Shown in pieces: positions 1 through 10,343 of a DNA stretch of 64,000 bases (the stretch's first letter is position 1; each line of letters opens with the position of its first letter). The stretch is from positions 7,941,001 through 8,005,000 of the forward strand of contig JAPTOF010000020.1 of the NCBI GenBank assembly GCA_028554755.1, in the 5' to 3' direction. The notes below the pieces were generated by a model. It had not been told where the DNA came from, did not search any database, and saw nothing but the letters and a program-made list of their open reading frames with translations. The translations under genes and the position numbers were made by a program. The DNA is from Cordia subcordata. Taxonomy: Eukaryota; Streptophyta; Magnoliopsida; Boraginales; Cordiaceae.

Positions 1-270
1 AGATCCTGGAACGGTTCTGGAAGTATGGATGAATTTGGACCAAAATAATTCCAACAAATAATAAACCATGATGGAATATCCTTATTAAGGATAGTACCAG
101 CCATCTTCACAAACCATGAATGCTTATGCTGGTCATTCTTAAAATAAAATACTTTTGAGAATCCTTCCACATAATCCCAATAAGAGTATAGAATGGGACC
201 GTGTTGTGTTGATATCACATAGGACTTTAGTTTATGTGTTGAAAGTCCCCACTGCTCTGCATTGATAAGA
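1..270 (-). pseudogene. dORF central fragment (viral downstream ORF)
   Basis: On the minus strand this encodes the aromatic-rich centre of the dORF protein, from the segment around AEQWGLSTHK to the segment around PEPFQDL. It has no internal stop in the viral frame but lacks both ends. It begins at the window edge and is fused at about 271 to the start of an MP gene on the same strand, so the region from MP to mid-dORF has been deleted between them. The function of dORF is unknown. Confidence 0.85.
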
Positions 271-427
271 GATTTTTCGCAAATATGGAAAGAATTGAAG
301 ACATACTCAGATTATTTGAGCAATCAAATGATGAATTGAGATAATACTGAACAACACAAAACTTAAGTTAATACTCATTACCAAAGAGTATTGACTACAA
401 AGGCTCTGATACCAATCTAGGCCCAGG
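271..427 (-). other. Viral leader end with tRNA-Met PBS and first MP codons
   Basis: Minus-strand piece with the last leader segment, the PBS (reverse complement of TGGTATCAGAGCC at 402-414) and the MP start codon at 302-304. MP is cut after about ten codons, where dORF begins. At 428-436 a second copy of the CTCTGATACC motif precedes a plus-strand Pol piece, so the junction lies beside the PBS. Confidence 0.85.
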
Positions 428-434
428 CTCTGAT

Positions 435-1067
435 ACCCCATAACTAGGGTACTGAATGAAATGGTTGAGTTAATAAAAGCTAAAAACAACCAAGTAAATT
501 TCTTGAATCAAGAAATTAACTCATTTACAATAAATGAGAGATTACAGAATCCATATTTGAAACAACGTATAGAGTTGTTAATTAATCAATTCTCAGCAGA
601 GATTTGTGCTGATCATCCTAATGCATTTTGGGATAGAAAAAAAACATATTGTTAGTCTACCATATGTAGATGATTTTGATGAAAGAATGATAACAACAAA
701 ATCAAGACCTGCTCAAATGATTGAACAAGAACAAGTTAGATGTAGAGAAGAAATAAATATGTTTCTACAAAAAGGGTTAATAAGAGAATCCAAATCAGCT
801 TGGAGTTGTACTGGTTTTTATGTGAATAAAAAATCAGAAATTGAAAGAGGGTCTCCAAGATTAGTTGTTAATTATAAACCTCTTAATAAAGTTTTGAAAT
901 GGATAAGATACCCACTTCCTAATAAAAAGGATTTGATTAATAGAATACATGATGCGTGTGTATTTTCAAAATTTGATATGAAATCTGGCTATTACCAAAT
1001 ACAGGTAGTAGAAAAAGATAGATATAAAACTGCTCTTGTAGTACCATTTGGTCATTATAAATGGAAT
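435..1067 (+). pseudogene. Pol fragment: protease-RT linker and RT N-terminal half
   Basis: This encodes the linker before reverse transcriptase and the fingers/palm part of RT, including RLVVNYKPLN and motif A with its catalytic Asp in FDMKSGYYQI. It is cut before the YIDD box. The A-run at 637-644 has eight A where other copies have seven, shifting frame between the linker and RT. The 3' end runs into a dORF piece at a short shared sequence (GAAT). Confidence 0.9.
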
Positions 1068-1190
1068 GAATCAATTATATTCTCAGGATCTTATCAAGGA
1101 AATTGAAGAAAAGCTTCAACAATACAAGAAGGAAGCTAAAGAGAAACAAAAAGGAACAATTCAACCAAAATCATGGTTTGAACAATTCGT
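1068..1190 (+). pseudogene. dORF fragment: charged helix
   Basis: Plus-strand fragment encoding the Lys/Glu-rich predicted coiled-coil part of dORF (LIKEIEEKLQQYKKEAKEK), fused to the RT fragment upstream. It ends abruptly at an antisense Pol fragment at 1191. Confidence 0.85.
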
Positions 1191-1380
1191 GACCAAATGG
1201 TACTACAAAAGCAGTTTTATATCTATCTTTTTCTACTACCTGTATTTGGTAATAGCCAGATTTCATATCAAATTTTGAAAATACACACGCATCATGTATT
1301 CTATTAATCAAATCCTTTTTATTAGGAAGTGGGTATCTTATCCATTTCAAAACTTTATTAAGAGGTTTATAATTAACAAC
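1191..1380 (-). pseudogene. Pol fragment: RT motif A region, antisense
   Basis: Reverse-strand copy of the RT segment from VNYKPLNK through FDMKSGYYQI to FGHYEW. With the sense copy at 890-1060 it forms an inverted repeat of about 180 bp with a short loop, so a read-through transcript could fold. It joins a minus-strand IR at 1380. Confidence 0.85.
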
Positions 1381-1950
1381 ATATCAGCGGAAACATTTGA
1401 GGATTATCAACTGCATCTAAAATTGGCTTAAATCAACTCTTATGTTATATCAGCATTATATGAATTCATCAACAACTCAGCCTATCATTGAGGCCAAGAA
1501 TTCAATTCAAAAAATAAAAATTGACAAGAAAATAAAAAGAGAGAGTACCTGAAAAAAAACTCTGAACTTTTTATTTGTTTTATCAAAATTTACAAAATAT
1601 AAAAATTCTTTCAAATTCCTAGCTTATGTTTCTGCTTCCCGAGTCATGGCTTTTATAGACAATTGAAGCCTCGGATTTGAAACATAAGTTCAAAACAATT
1701 TTCCTCGGACTCCACAGATTTGAGATCCGGGAAACACAATAATTACAAACAGTAAAAAGTAAACTACTGTTTATCTACAGTTTCTCCACTACTTTTATGA
1801 ATAGTGGACACCTGTCCATATACGACAGAAACTTTTGTGAAATCTGTTGGACTTATTATTTAGTCATCAGATTCCTCTTTGTCTTGAAGCAATAATCACG
1901 ACCGCTTTCTCCACTGACATCATGATCATCACTATTCTTTTCTCTTTTTC
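1381..1950 (-). promoter_or_regulatory. Viral IR with promoter, antisense copy
   Basis: Part of the viral intergenic region on the minus strand, from the early leader back to the end of dORF. The TATA box (TATAAAAG) is the complement of 1650-1657, and an AATAAA signal lies just downstream of it, as in caulimovirid promoters that make terminally redundant RNA. The PBS-proximal leader is missing. Activity is not shown. Confidence 0.8.
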
Positions 1951-2199
1951 CTAAACTTTATCCTGTTTAGGATCACTTTGGGTCGATTCTCCCTTCTTCA
2001 TTATTTGAATCGGACCTTTCAACGCGTCCTTCATTGATTCGAACACGTCATCCAAGGAATAGTTTTCTTCTTCCTCTAGATCCTGTGATTGTCCGGCAAG
2101 ACAGAAATATCTGCTGCCTTGGGGCGAAATCTCCATTGACTTCTCGGACTTTTCTGAAGATGTATCACTTTGTTGAGCGAATTGTATCATCTCCTCTTT
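1951..2199 (-). pseudogene. dORF C-terminal fragment
   Basis: Minus-strand fragment encoding the Ser/Glu-rich C-terminal tail of dORF, through the acidic LEEEENYSLDDVF segment to the stop at 1951-1953. Upstream coding sequence is replaced at about 2200 by a CP fragment, so the longer chimeric reading frame here is not a gene. Confidence 0.85.
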
Positions 2200-2672
2200 A
2201 CCTAGTATATTTCTTAGGTTTACTGGATTGACCCATTTCAATACCAAATTGTTCACAGAATTGTCCTAATTGCGACTTCTCTGTTAACTTTTGTTTTTTA
2301 ATTTGTTAATTTAACTTAATTTCATTACATAAAGCTAAACCTTCTTGCATGCATTTTCCTATTATCATGCCATATGTAAGATTATCATAATCAATAGGTG
2401 AGATTCCTATCCTAAGAGTTTTCTTTACTCTTTCAGCAAATAATTGTGGAAGACCATCTATAAATTTAGACTTCCAATGTGCTTGATTAGCATCTGGTAG
2501 TTCCATTACTCTACTAAGGAATACATCCTTGTACCACCTAAATGAGGTAAGAGTAGGACACTTGAGATTCAAGATTAGAGATCTTATATTCTCTGCATTT
2601 GTTGTGAATCTTCCTGTAAAATGTTCACAAATATTTATTGTTAAAGTATAAACAGCTTCCTGTTTAACTATA
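2200..2672 (-). pseudogene. CP fragment, central region
   Basis: Minus-strand piece covering CP from VYTLTINICEHFTG to the basic stretch before the zinc knuckle. One codon (about 2306-2308) is a stop where other copies have Gln (CAA to TAA). Joined on both sides to unrelated viral modules. Confidence 0.85.
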
Positions 2673-3164
2673 TTAGTCCAACAGATTTCACAAAAGTTTC
2701 TGTCGTATATGGACAGGTGTCCACTATTCATAAAAGTAGTGGAGAAACTGTAGATAAACAGTAGTTTACTTTTTACTGTTTGTAATTATTGTGTTTCCCA
2801 GATCTCAAATCTGTGGAGTCCGAGGAAAATTGTTTTGAACTTATGTTTCAAATCCGAGGCTTCAATTGTCTATAAAAGGCATGACTCGGGAAGCAGAAAC
2901 ATAAGCTAGGAATTAGAAAGAATTTTTATATTTTGTAAATTTTGAAAACAAATAAAAAGTTCAGAGTTTTTTTTTTCAGGTACTCTCTCTTTTATTTTCT
3001 TGTCAATTTTTATTTTTTGAATTGAATTCTTGGCCTCAATGATAGGCTGAGTTGTTGATGAATTGATATAATGCTGATATAACATAAGAGTTTATTTAAG
3101 CCAATTTTAGATGCAGTTGATAATCCTCAAATGTTTCCGCTGATATGTTCTAACTTAAGGATTA
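2673..3164 (+). promoter_or_regulatory. Viral IR with promoter, sense copy
   Basis: Plus-strand IR from just after dORF through the early leader, with TATAAAAG at 2871-2878 and a downstream AATAAA. It diverges from the antisense promoter at 1650-1657, so the two would fire away from each other. It lacks the PBS and ends at a CP fragment. Confidence 0.8.
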
Positions 3165-3418
3165 AAGAAATATAATTCTCCAGTCTATCAGAAGAAAATA
3201 GCTGCTAGAACAGAGAGAAAGAAAATTAGAAAAGCTATAAAAAAACAACAGGGATATAAACGAATTAGATCAAAATCTAATCCTCCTGTGTGTTATAAAT
3301 GTGGCAGAATAGGTCATATTGCTCCGAAATGTCCCATAAAAAAGAAAATAAAAGCATTAAATATGGAGGAAGATTTAAAAGAAAATCTTATGAAAGTAAT
3401 GCTTAATTCTGAATCTGA
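3165..3418 (+). pseudogene. CP zinc knuckle joined in frame to Pol N terminus
   Basis: This encodes the basic CP C terminus with the CCHC knuckle CYKCGRIGHIAPKC (CX2CX4HX4C) and continues without a stop into the Pol start region (MKVMLNSESE). The A-run after the knuckle has six A, which keeps CP and Pol in one frame; the copy near 10280 has seven. It is cut at 3418 by an antisense MP piece. Confidence 0.85.
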
Positions 3419-3618
3419 ACAGATTCTTCACAAGTTTTAACAATTTGTTTAAAACTTAATTTATCAAAAGTACCAAAAGAATATATCATCCTTGGTTCTA
3501 TTTTAGGAATTGTCCATTTATTTAACAATTCTAAATTCTTAGGAATATCATATTCTTCCTTCTTACTGTTTTTCACAGTATTCTGATTTTTCGCAAATAT
3601 GGAAAGAATTGAAGACAT
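3419..3618 (-). pseudogene. MP N-terminal fragment
   Basis: Minus-strand MP from its start codon (3616-3618) for about 66 codons, through RMIYSFGTFDKLSFKQIV, then cut at the junction with CP/Pol. It directly follows its own leader and PBS, so 5' viral organisation is retained. Confidence 0.88.
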
Positions 3619-4186
3619 ACTCAGATTATTTGAGCAATCAAATGATGAATTGAGATAATACTGAACAACATAAAACTTAAGTTAATACTCATTACCAAAG
3701 AGTATTGACTACAAAGGCTCTGATACCAATCTAGGCCCAGGTGATAAGACCGCAAATAGCAGTCCGTGGATATAATCCAGATCCTTAAGATTTAAGCTAT
3801 ATCTGAGATATGCAAACAACAGATTGGATCCCTGGTAAATTACCTAATATATCATTAAACCCTAATCTGGAGTGAACAGAGAAGAAGGTCAAAAACGCCT
3901 ACGCCAATCCCACGGCAATGGCAACAGACCTGGGACACTCCTAGGATTCAATCATATACTTCGAACCAGAACTCCAAGCAATATCACAGATATATCATAA
4001 TCCTTAAGTTAGAACATATCAGCGGAAACATTTGAGGATTATCAACTGCATCTAAAATTGGCTTAAATCAACTCTTATGTTATATCCACATTATATCAAT
4101 TCATCAACAACTCAGCCTATCATTGAGGCCAAGAATTCAATTCAAAAAATAAAAATTGACAAGAAAATAAAAGAGAGAGTACCTGA
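3619..4186 (-). promoter_or_regulatory. Viral leader with PBS, antisense copy
   Basis: Minus-strand leader with PBS at 3716-3728 and the leader back to the polyadenylation region. The TATA box is missing because the piece ends at about 4186 in the A-rich run, where a sense Pol copy starts. The two leader segments that can pair near the PBS (see 7016-7243) are present. Confidence 0.85.
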
Positions 4187-4936
4187 AAATGGATTAGTTG
4201 TCTCAAAACCAAAAATGGTGATTTTTCAATCTAAAATCAGATTTTTGGGATATAATATTGAAGATGGGAAAATAATTCCTATTGATAGGAGTATTGAATT
4301 TGCTTCTAAATTTCCAGATGAAATTTTGGAAAAAACTCAATTGCAAAGATTTCTTGGCAGTCTTAATTACATTCAGCCTTATTATAAGAATTTGGCTAAT
4401 GATACTGCTATTTTATATGAGAGACTGAGGAAATCCCCTTCCCCTTGGTCACAAAGTCATACTGAGGCAGTGAGAGTGATTAAATCTAAAGTCAAACAGT
4501 TGCCTTGTCTTATGCTTGCAAATCCACAATGGGATAAGATTGTGGAGACAGACGCTTCTGATATTGGTTATGGTGGAATACTCAAACAAGTTCAACCAAC
4601 CACAAAACAAGAATTTTTGGTTCGCTTCACATCAGGAAAATGGAGTGAAAGCTAAGAATTATGCTATCAAGCAAAAGAAATTTTAGCTATTGTCAACGTG
4701 TTTTGAAATTCCAAGATGATCTTTTAAATAAAAAGTTTTTGATCAAAACTGATTGCAAATCTGCAAAATTTATGTTTAACAAAGATTTTAAACATGATGT
4801 TTCGAAATATATGTTCGCAAGATGGCAAACATATTTAACCCCTTTTGAATTTGAAATCAAACATATTCAGGGAAAGAATAATACTTTGCCTGATTTTTTG
4901 TCCCGTGAATATCTGCAGGGGAATGCAACCTCCTGA
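4187..4936 (+). pseudogene. Pol C-terminal part: RT end and RNase H
   Basis: This encodes the end of RT after YIDD (from GLVVSKPKMVIF), the connection and RNase H with first Asp in VETDASDIGYGG, TDCKSAKF and LPDFLSRE. A stop and frameshifts at 4652-4690, in a stretch other copies read as AKEILAIV, remove the catalytic Glu region from the frame. The terminal TGA is at 4934-4936. No integrase follows; dORF starts at 4923, overlapping by 14 bases. Confidence 0.9.
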
Positions 4937-6433
4937 GGGGGGTTTTCAAGGCCGTGGGAAATATGCCCATGGTGGATCATCAAGAGGCCGTGGCAAATAT
5001 GGTCATGGTAGAGGTAAAGGGAGAAATAATGCTCCTGATTATTTCTACGCAAATAAAGCATTAGAAATTGCTTCTGAAGAAGCTGAAGTACGTAAAAATA
5101 TATTGCATGCTCAGAAGTTTGATATTAAACTTCCCCATCCCAGTTCACCAATATATTCAGAAACAATAAAGTTTCTTGAAGAATCGAGAAAAAGCAGAAG
5201 AAAGAAATATAAGTTCTTTCGCTTCAGCTCTAAATACTATAGAGCAAGATGAATCTGTGCAATATACACAGAATGCAGGAGAGGAAATAATTCTCTATTT
5301 GTCACAGAAGGATCTCATAGATCAACAAGATCCATGGTTGCTGATGTCCAAATACTTGGATGATTTCTCATTCCCAGCACAGTCTTACAAGACGAGACAC
5401 CACTATGAGAAGATTCTCATGGAAACGCAATCTGCAGATTTTGAACACTTCAAAAAGAGTGGAAAGGCAGATATGATGTCCAAAGATATTGCTTATAGCA
5501 AGATCTATGTGAAGACTCTTATCAATGCAGAGCAGTGGGGACTTTCAACACATAAACTGAAGTCCTATGTGATATCAACACAACAAGGTCCCATTCTATA
5601 CTATTATTGGGATTATGTGGAAGGATTCTCAAAAGTATTTTATTTTGAGAATGACTAGCATAAGCATTCATGGTTTGTGAAGATGGCTGGTACTATCCTT
5701 AATAAGGATATTCCATCATGGTGTATTATTTGGTGGAATTATTTTGGTCCAAATTCATCCATACTTCCAGAACCGTTCCAGGATCTTTATAAAAGATGGA
5801 AGGAAGTATCTCCAAAGATGTAGAATCTACATCAACAATCAGTTGAAGGTACTACAACAATGTATTTCTTTCTGGAGTTCTCAATTCCTTGGATTGTCAG
5901 ATGGATCCTGTATGAGTCATGCAGATAAGCATGTTCCGTGTTTGAAGAGGATATTCTTCACCAAATTCTGGCAAAAGATGATTCAGAAAGATCCAAAGAC
6001 AAATCAATTATATTCTCAGGATCTTATCAAGGAAATTGAAGAAAAGCTTCAACAATACAAGAAGGAAGCTAAAGAGAAACAAAAAGCAACAATTCAACCA
6101 AAATCATGGTTTGAACAGTTCGTGAATAAGTTGCAGAAGGATAATCCATCCATATCTTTGCAGGATATAATGTTGCAATATATGGATAATGTCAAAGAGG
6201 AGATGATACAATTCGCTCAACAAAGTGATACATCTTCAGAAAAGTCCGAGAAGTCAATGGAGATTTCGCCCCAAGGCAGCAGATATTTCTGTCTTGCAGG
6301 ACAATCACAGGATCCAGAGGAAGAAGAAAACTATTCCTTGGATGACGTGTTCGAATCAATGAAGGACGCGTTGAAAGGTCCGATTCAAATAATGAAGAAG
6401 GGAGAATCGATCAAAGTGATCCTAAACAGATAA
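4923..6433 (+). pseudogene. dORF, nearly full length, broken
   Basis: Downstream ORF of unknown function. The N terminus is rich in Arg and Gly (about residues 5-33, repeated RGRGKY-like units), which could bind RNA. Next come an aromatic-rich core with WWNYFGPNSS, a Lys/Glu helix likely to form a coiled coil, and an acidic tail (EEEENYSLDDVF). The ATG at 4923 overlaps the Pol stop, suggesting coupled expression. Breaks: an indel near 5180 where a CTG is replaced, stops at 5656-5658 and 5821-5823 (CAG to TAG), a shift near 5907 and a changed end near 6410. Its position matches the transactivator of other caulimovirids, but I see no diagnostic motif. Confidence 0.85.
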
Positions 6434-7015
6434 AGTTTAGGAAAAAGAGAAAAGAATAGTGATGATCATGATGTCAGTGGAGAAAGCGGTCGTGATTATT
6501 GCTTCAAGACAAAGAGGAATCTGATGACTAAATAATAAGTCCAACAGATTTCACAAAAGTTTCTGTCGTATATGGACAGGTGTCCACTATTCATAAAAGT
6601 AGTGGAGAAACTGTAGATAAACAGTAGTTTACTTTTTACTGTTTGTAATTATTGTGTTTCCCGGATCTCAAATATGTGGAGTCCGAGGAAAATTGTTTTG
6701 AACTTATGTTTCAAATCCGAGGCTTCAATTGTCTATAAAAGCCATGACTCGGGAAGCAGAAACATAAGCTAGGAATTAGAAGGAATTTTTATATTTTGTA
6801 AATTTTGATAAAACAAATAAAAAGTTCAGAGTTTTTTTTCAGGTACTCTCTCTTTTTATTTTCTTGTCAATTTTTATTTTTTGAATTGAATTCTTGGCCT
6901 CAATGATAGGCTGAGTTGTTGATGAATTGATATAATGCTGATATAACATAAGAGTTGATTTAAGCCAATTTTAGATGCAGTTGATAATCCTCAAATGTTT
7001 TCGCTGATATGTTCT

Positions 7016-7243
7016 AACTTAAGGATTATGATATATCTGTGATATTGCTTGGAGTTCTGGTTCGAAGTATATGATTGAATCCTAGGAGTGTCCCAGGTCT
7101 GTTGCCATTGCCGTGGGATTGGCGTAGGCGTTTTTGACCTTCTTCTCTGTTCACTCCAGATTAGGGTTTAATGATATATTAGGTAATTTACCAGGGATCC
7201 AATCTGTTGTTCGCATATCTCAGATATAGCTTAAATCTTAAGG
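7016..7243 (+). promoter_or_regulatory. Predicted long leader stem
   Basis: About 30 bases at 7016-7046 are largely complementary to 7214-7243, enclosing about 170 bases. A large leader hairpin just before the first long ORF is known in caulimovirids and supports ribosome shunting. The pairing is by eye and contains mismatches, so the function is inferred. Confidence 0.55.
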
Positions 7244-7297
7244 ATCTAGATTATATCCACAGACTGCTATTTGCGGTCTTATCACCTGGGCCTAGAT

Positions 7298-7310
7298 TGG
7301 TATCAGAGCC
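7298..7310 (+). promoter_or_regulatory. tRNA-Met primer-binding site
   Basis: TGGTATCAGAGCC matches the 3' end of plant initiator Met tRNA and would prime minus-strand synthesis. It lies about 97 bases before the MP start. Antisense copies lie at 402-414, 3716-3728, 12761-12773, 21840-21852 and 51182-51194; a truncated sense copy lies at 45903-45910. Confidence 0.92.
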
Positions 7311-7407
7311 TTTGTAGTCAATACTCTTCGGTAATGAGTATTAACTTAAGTTTTATGTTGTTCAGTATTATCTCAATTCATCATTTGATTGCTCAAATAA
7401 TCTGAGT

Positions 7408-8502
7408 ATGTCTTCAATTCTTTCAATATTTGCGAAAAATCAGAATACTATGAAAAACAATAAGAAGGAAGAATATGATATTCCTAAGAATTTAGAATTG
7501 TTAAATAAATGGACAATTCCTAAAATAGAACCAAGGATGATATATTCTTTTGGTACTTTTGATAAATTAAGTTTTAAACAAATTATTAAAACTTGTGAAG
7601 AATCTGTTCCTATACATAATGAGGAATTGACTATTAAATTGCTTAGTCAAGATGATATTGATGCATATACATCAGAATATAAGTTCTTGCATATTGGACT
7701 TGTTCAGGTAGCTTTTAAACCTCTTACATTATCTGGTTTACCTGAATCATTTTTATCTGTATTACGTGATGCTCGTAATATGAACTGGCGTCAATCTATC
7801 ATGGGTATAATGGAATCCAGTTTAGCTCATGGTCCAATATATTTTAATGCTTATCCGAATTTACAATTATCTTTGTCGGATGTTAATATTCTGGATGCGT
7901 TAACTTTATATGTGAAAACGCATGGTTATAATTATTTGCCAGGTACAGAAGTAATTTGTATCTGTTAGAGGGTGTATTTTAAGCCTTTATATACTTTGAA
8001 TCCAAAGTGTAAGTTGATGAATACAAATCAACAAGAAATTATAATCTTTGAAACTAATTTCAATAGATCTAAAATTACAACTCGTAGATCTATTAAATGG
8101 GATGAAATAAACTTTCCAGAAACATGGTTAGCTGAAAAGATAATTCCAGCAACACCATTAATAAATGAAGATTTGGTGGATGCAATCCAAACATCTACTG
8201 GAGATATTCAAATACGCTTTAATAGGAAAAGTACATCTGAAATAGGTGGAAGTTCAGGACTAGGAAAATCTAGGTATTCTAGAACTAGTTCAATACATTC
8301 TTATATTTCTCCTATAAATTATAGAGTTGAGTTACCCAATACTGTAGGGAGTTCATCTTCTAAATCAGAATCTGAAAACCTGCAACAAAAAGTACAGGGA
8401 ATTAAGATAAATGAGGATAATATTGCTCAGGGTATATATAATAATCCTGAAGACACTTTTAGACCAGAAATAACTGAGTCAGAATTAAACTTTCCAGTTT
8501 AA
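7408..8502 (+). pseudogene. Movement protein (MP), one nonsense codon
   Basis: First long ORF after the leader, 364 codons plus stop. Position and the conserved region around GPIYFNAYPNLQLSLSDV and LYVKTHGYNYL fit the caulimovirid (30K superfamily) movement protein, which lets virus pass plasmodesmata; the Ser-rich C terminus is variable. Codon 187 (7966-7968) is TAG where other copies have TAT. The TAA at 8500-8502 is two bases before the CP start, so MP is a separate ORF here, unlike fused petuvirus/florendovirus polyproteins. Confidence 0.85.
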
Positions 8503-8504
8503 TC

Positions 8505-10343
8505 ATGAATCAAAATAAAATTGATTTCAGTCCGGTTCAGCTTGAAAACAAATACAAGCTGAATTTCAAAACCTATATATCAACCTTTCAGAGATTGGTT
8601 TGCTAAAAATATTAATTTAGCAGAAAGACAAATACTCCAAAATGAATTCTATAACCATTTGGAAAATATAAATGAAATAAAAGATTTTATTCCATGGTTT
8701 TTAGAAAATTATCTAGGGGATCATATTAATGTCCTAGAAAAATATTGGAAATTAAAAAATGGAGAACAAGTTGAATCTATTTATCCTCCTACACATCAAG
8801 CCATAATAATGGATAAAGAAAGATTGAAATTATATGCTAATGCTTTCTTTAATCTGCAAGAGAATGAAACTCTTGTAACCACAACAAAAAATATAAATGA
8901 TGTGGTAAAACAAAATAATTTTACTAATTTGTATTTAGTAACCTTAGGAGAACAAATATTATTTCTCAATAATAGGTTATTAAAGAATTATGAATTAATA
9001 ATGGATTTAAAAAATTCTCTGGAGAAATTGCAAAAAAGCAATAATAATAAGGAAGATAAAATTGGGGAAACTTCAAGATTCAGAAGTAATCCAATACAGC
9101 CTCCTCCAGAAATAAAAAATTTTAAATTAAGTCAAGTATCAGAATTTGAGAAACTTCTTGATAATAAGTTTAAAACATTCAAATTAAATGTCATAACTAA
9201 AGAAGAAGTTCCAGATCTAGTTGATAATATACATCAGCAAGAAATTGTTAATGAAACTCTTAATAGAATAAAGAGTAATAATAAATTTGCTGATAAACCG
9301 GTCCAGAAAAATATTATTATCCAAGACCGACACCTCAAGATGTTTTGTTTGAGGAATTACCTAATGAACAAACTTACTATAATGGTAAGACGATATATGA
9401 GTGGAATATAGATGGCCATTCAGATCAACAAATATATAATACCATCCATAGAATGATGATGTATGCTACAATTTGTAGGCAACATAACAATACGGATAAA
9501 AGTATTGCTTTGAGGATAATAGCAGGGTTCACAGGCCAGCTTAAAGGTTGGTGGGAAAATTATCTCAATGAAACCCAACGTCAAAATGTCTTAAATACTA
9601 CAAGGACAGAAAATAATATAGTTAAACAGGAAGCTGTTTATACTTTAACAATAAATATTTGTGAACATTTTACAGGAAGATTCACAACAAATGCAAAGAA
9701 TATAAGATCTCTAATCTTGAATCTCAAGTGTCCTACTCTTACCTCATTTAGGTGGTACAAGGATGTATTCCTTAGTAGAGTAATGGAACTACCAGATGCT
9801 AATCAAGCACATTGGAAGTCTAAATTTATAGATGGTCTTCCACAATTATTTGCTGAAAGAGTAAAGAAAACTCTTAGGATAGGAATCTCACCTATTGATT
9901 ATGATAATCTTACATATGGCATGATAATAGGAAAATGCATGCAAGAAGGTTTAGCTTTATGTAATGAAATTAAGTTAAATCAACAAATTAAAAAACAAAA
10001 GTTAACAGAGAAGTCGCAATTAGGACAATTCTGTGAACAATTTGGTATTGAAATAGGTCAATCCAGTAAACCTAAGAAATATACTAGGTTTTCTAATATT
10101 CAGAAATATAATTCTCCAGTCTATCAGAAGAAAATAGCTGCTAGAATAGAGAGAAAGAAAATCAGAAAAGCTATAAAAAAACAACAGGGATATAAACGAA
10201 TTAGATCAAAATCTAATCCTCCTGTGTGTTATAAATGTGGCAGAATAGGTCATATTGCTCCGAAATGTCCCATAAAAAAAGAAAATAAAAGCATTAAATA
10301 TGGAGGAAGATTTAAAAGAAAATCTTATGAAAGTAATGCTTAA
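8505..10343 (+). pseudogene. Coat protein (CP), two frameshifts
   Basis: Capsid protein of about 610 residues. It has an N-terminal helical region, a caulimovirid capsid core recognisable by FTGQLKGWWENYL, a Lys/Arg-rich tail and the knuckle CYKCGRIGHIAPKC near the end, which binds viral RNA. Frame is lost near 8533-8575 (bases missing where a CCAGGCAG-like stretch stands in other copies) and at about 9305-9312 (one A fewer). After the knuckle the A-run has seven A, so this copy ends at 10341-10343, overlapping the Pol ATG. Confidence 0.9.

Larger units (their letters stand above)
6434..7407 (+). promoter_or_regulatory. Best complete viral IR: promoter, polyA signal, leader
   Basis: This copy links the end of dORF to the start of MP without interruption. 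TATAAAAG lies at 6734-6741 and AATAAA at 6816-6821, so a transcript starting about 30 bases after the TATA box would carry the polyA signal close to its cap. That layout gives caulimovirid pregenomic RNA its short terminal repeat. The leader that follows is about 570-640 nt, has several short upstream AUGs and a predicted long stem, and ends with the PBS and then the MP start. Confidence 0.85.

Noticed and set aside
307..489. Hydrophobic 60-codon minus frame over the PBS
   Set aside because: It is an out-of-frame reading of the leader and of antisense Pol, with no counterpart at other leaders.
1951..2256. 101-codon minus frame with a plausible start
   Set aside because: It joins a CP scrap to the dORF tail across a rearrangement junction; neither the start nor the first 20 or so residues belong to dORF.
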